A stretch of 64,000 nucleotides of DNA, taken from Kudoa neothunni (lineage: Eukaryota > Cnidaria). Positions 63,558 to 64,000 of the stretch are shown here, in pieces (position 1 is the first letter of the stretch; every line of letters starts with the position of its first letter). Below the pieces are notes generated by a model that saw only the letters and a list, made by a program, of their open reading frames with translations, made no database searches and was not told the DNA's origin. The translations under genes were made by a program, and so were the position numbers. Location: contig OZ199838.1 in assembly GCA_964304625.1 (NCBI GenBank), positions 4,712,001 through 4,776,000 on the forward strand. Direction: 5' to 3'.

Positions 63558-64000
63558 TGTATCGATTACCTATTGTATCGTGTCTATGTTTGAGGTTGAA
63601 TTTTCATTTTTAAATTTATTAACACAATTATTTCGTACTGCTTTTTTATGAATTAGCTTATAACCCCCGCTTGAACAAATCTCACCTAGAAGATATCGTT
63701 TAGCATTTTCAATCCACGATAGAATTCTTAGAAATGAACGGAGAGGGTCTATATCAATGGTTCTTAACCTTTCTTACTTGTGGACCCCTAATGTATTCAA
63801 TGGACTTTGCACGAACCCCATCATGCTTTGATGCATAATCCAACCATACGTATAAATATTTCAACCCTTTCGTTCCTAATGTTCCTTTTAATGAACAGAT
63901 TAAAAAAGACTTAAAATTATTGCTGAATTTTTAATTTTAAACAAATGAAATTCAAATGGAATATAATCTTAATATTAGTTTAACTCAAAAAATTCTCGAT
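63558..64000. other. Window end; truncated hAT-like element
   Basis: At 63755 CAATGGTTCTTAACC followed by GTGGACCCC resembles the left end of Charlie-type hAT elements. It runs to the end of the window, so its length and content are unknown. No gene seen. Confidence 0.4.

Overview
This is nuclear DNA from an AT-rich eukaryote with very compact introns. Most introns I can place are 37-75 bp with ordinary GT...AG ends. Codon use is standard, there is no operon layout and there are no bacterial signals. The gene set (glucosidase II alpha, a long-chain acyl-CoA synthetase, a transportin-3-type karyopherin, an IBTK-like tail) points to an animal or close relative. AT-richness, tiny introns and the load of Merlin/ISXO2-like, IS630/Tc1, piggyBac and pogo/Tigger copies would suit a small parasitic animal such as a myxozoan. 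That attribution is an inference and rests on no database search.

Layout. 1-1047: no gene seen. 1048-3062 (+): nine-exon gene with an IBTK-like C-terminus. 4040-5288: broken IS630/Tc1-type transposon. 5705-7279: piggyBac transposase whose two halves lie head-to-head on opposite strands, followed by a TTAA-flanked piggyBac-type MITE (7470-7955). 8642-11604: 3-kb Merlin-type element with terminal inverted repeats of about 130 bp. 12935-13769 (+) and about 17200-18097 (-): two decayed ISXO2-like transposases of one family, with a MITE at 14505-14918 between them. 24367-25600 (-): pogo/Tigger relic. 25941-27901 (+): apparently intact pogo/Tigger element whose transposase has two short introns. 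32620-35239 (+): long-chain acyl-CoA synthetase with two one-base frame breaks. 35884-37228 (-): second IS630/Tc1 copy, abutting a piggyBac relic (about 37246-37830). 38732-44425 (+): transportin-3-like gene with one 3-kb intron that holds nested hAT insertions. 50026-51302 and about 53512-54670 (+): two unidentified multi-exon helical genes. 56150-56641 (-): GC-richer tRNA-derived SINE. 58639-62461 (+): complete 21-exon glucosidase II alpha gene. 62611-63557: two MITEs. From 63755: a hAT-like end running off the window.

The four recognisable cellular genes have unrelated roles (ER glycoprotein quality control, fatty-acid activation, nuclear import, a possible BTK-inhibitor relative) and do not form a pathway. 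The unifying feature is the transposon landscape: at least five DNA-transposon superfamilies, several with autonomous-looking copies next to non-autonomous derivatives, and transposases that carry the same kind of micro-introns as the host genes. No retroelement coding sequence was seen. The long gaps are AT-rich sequence in which I could support nothing.
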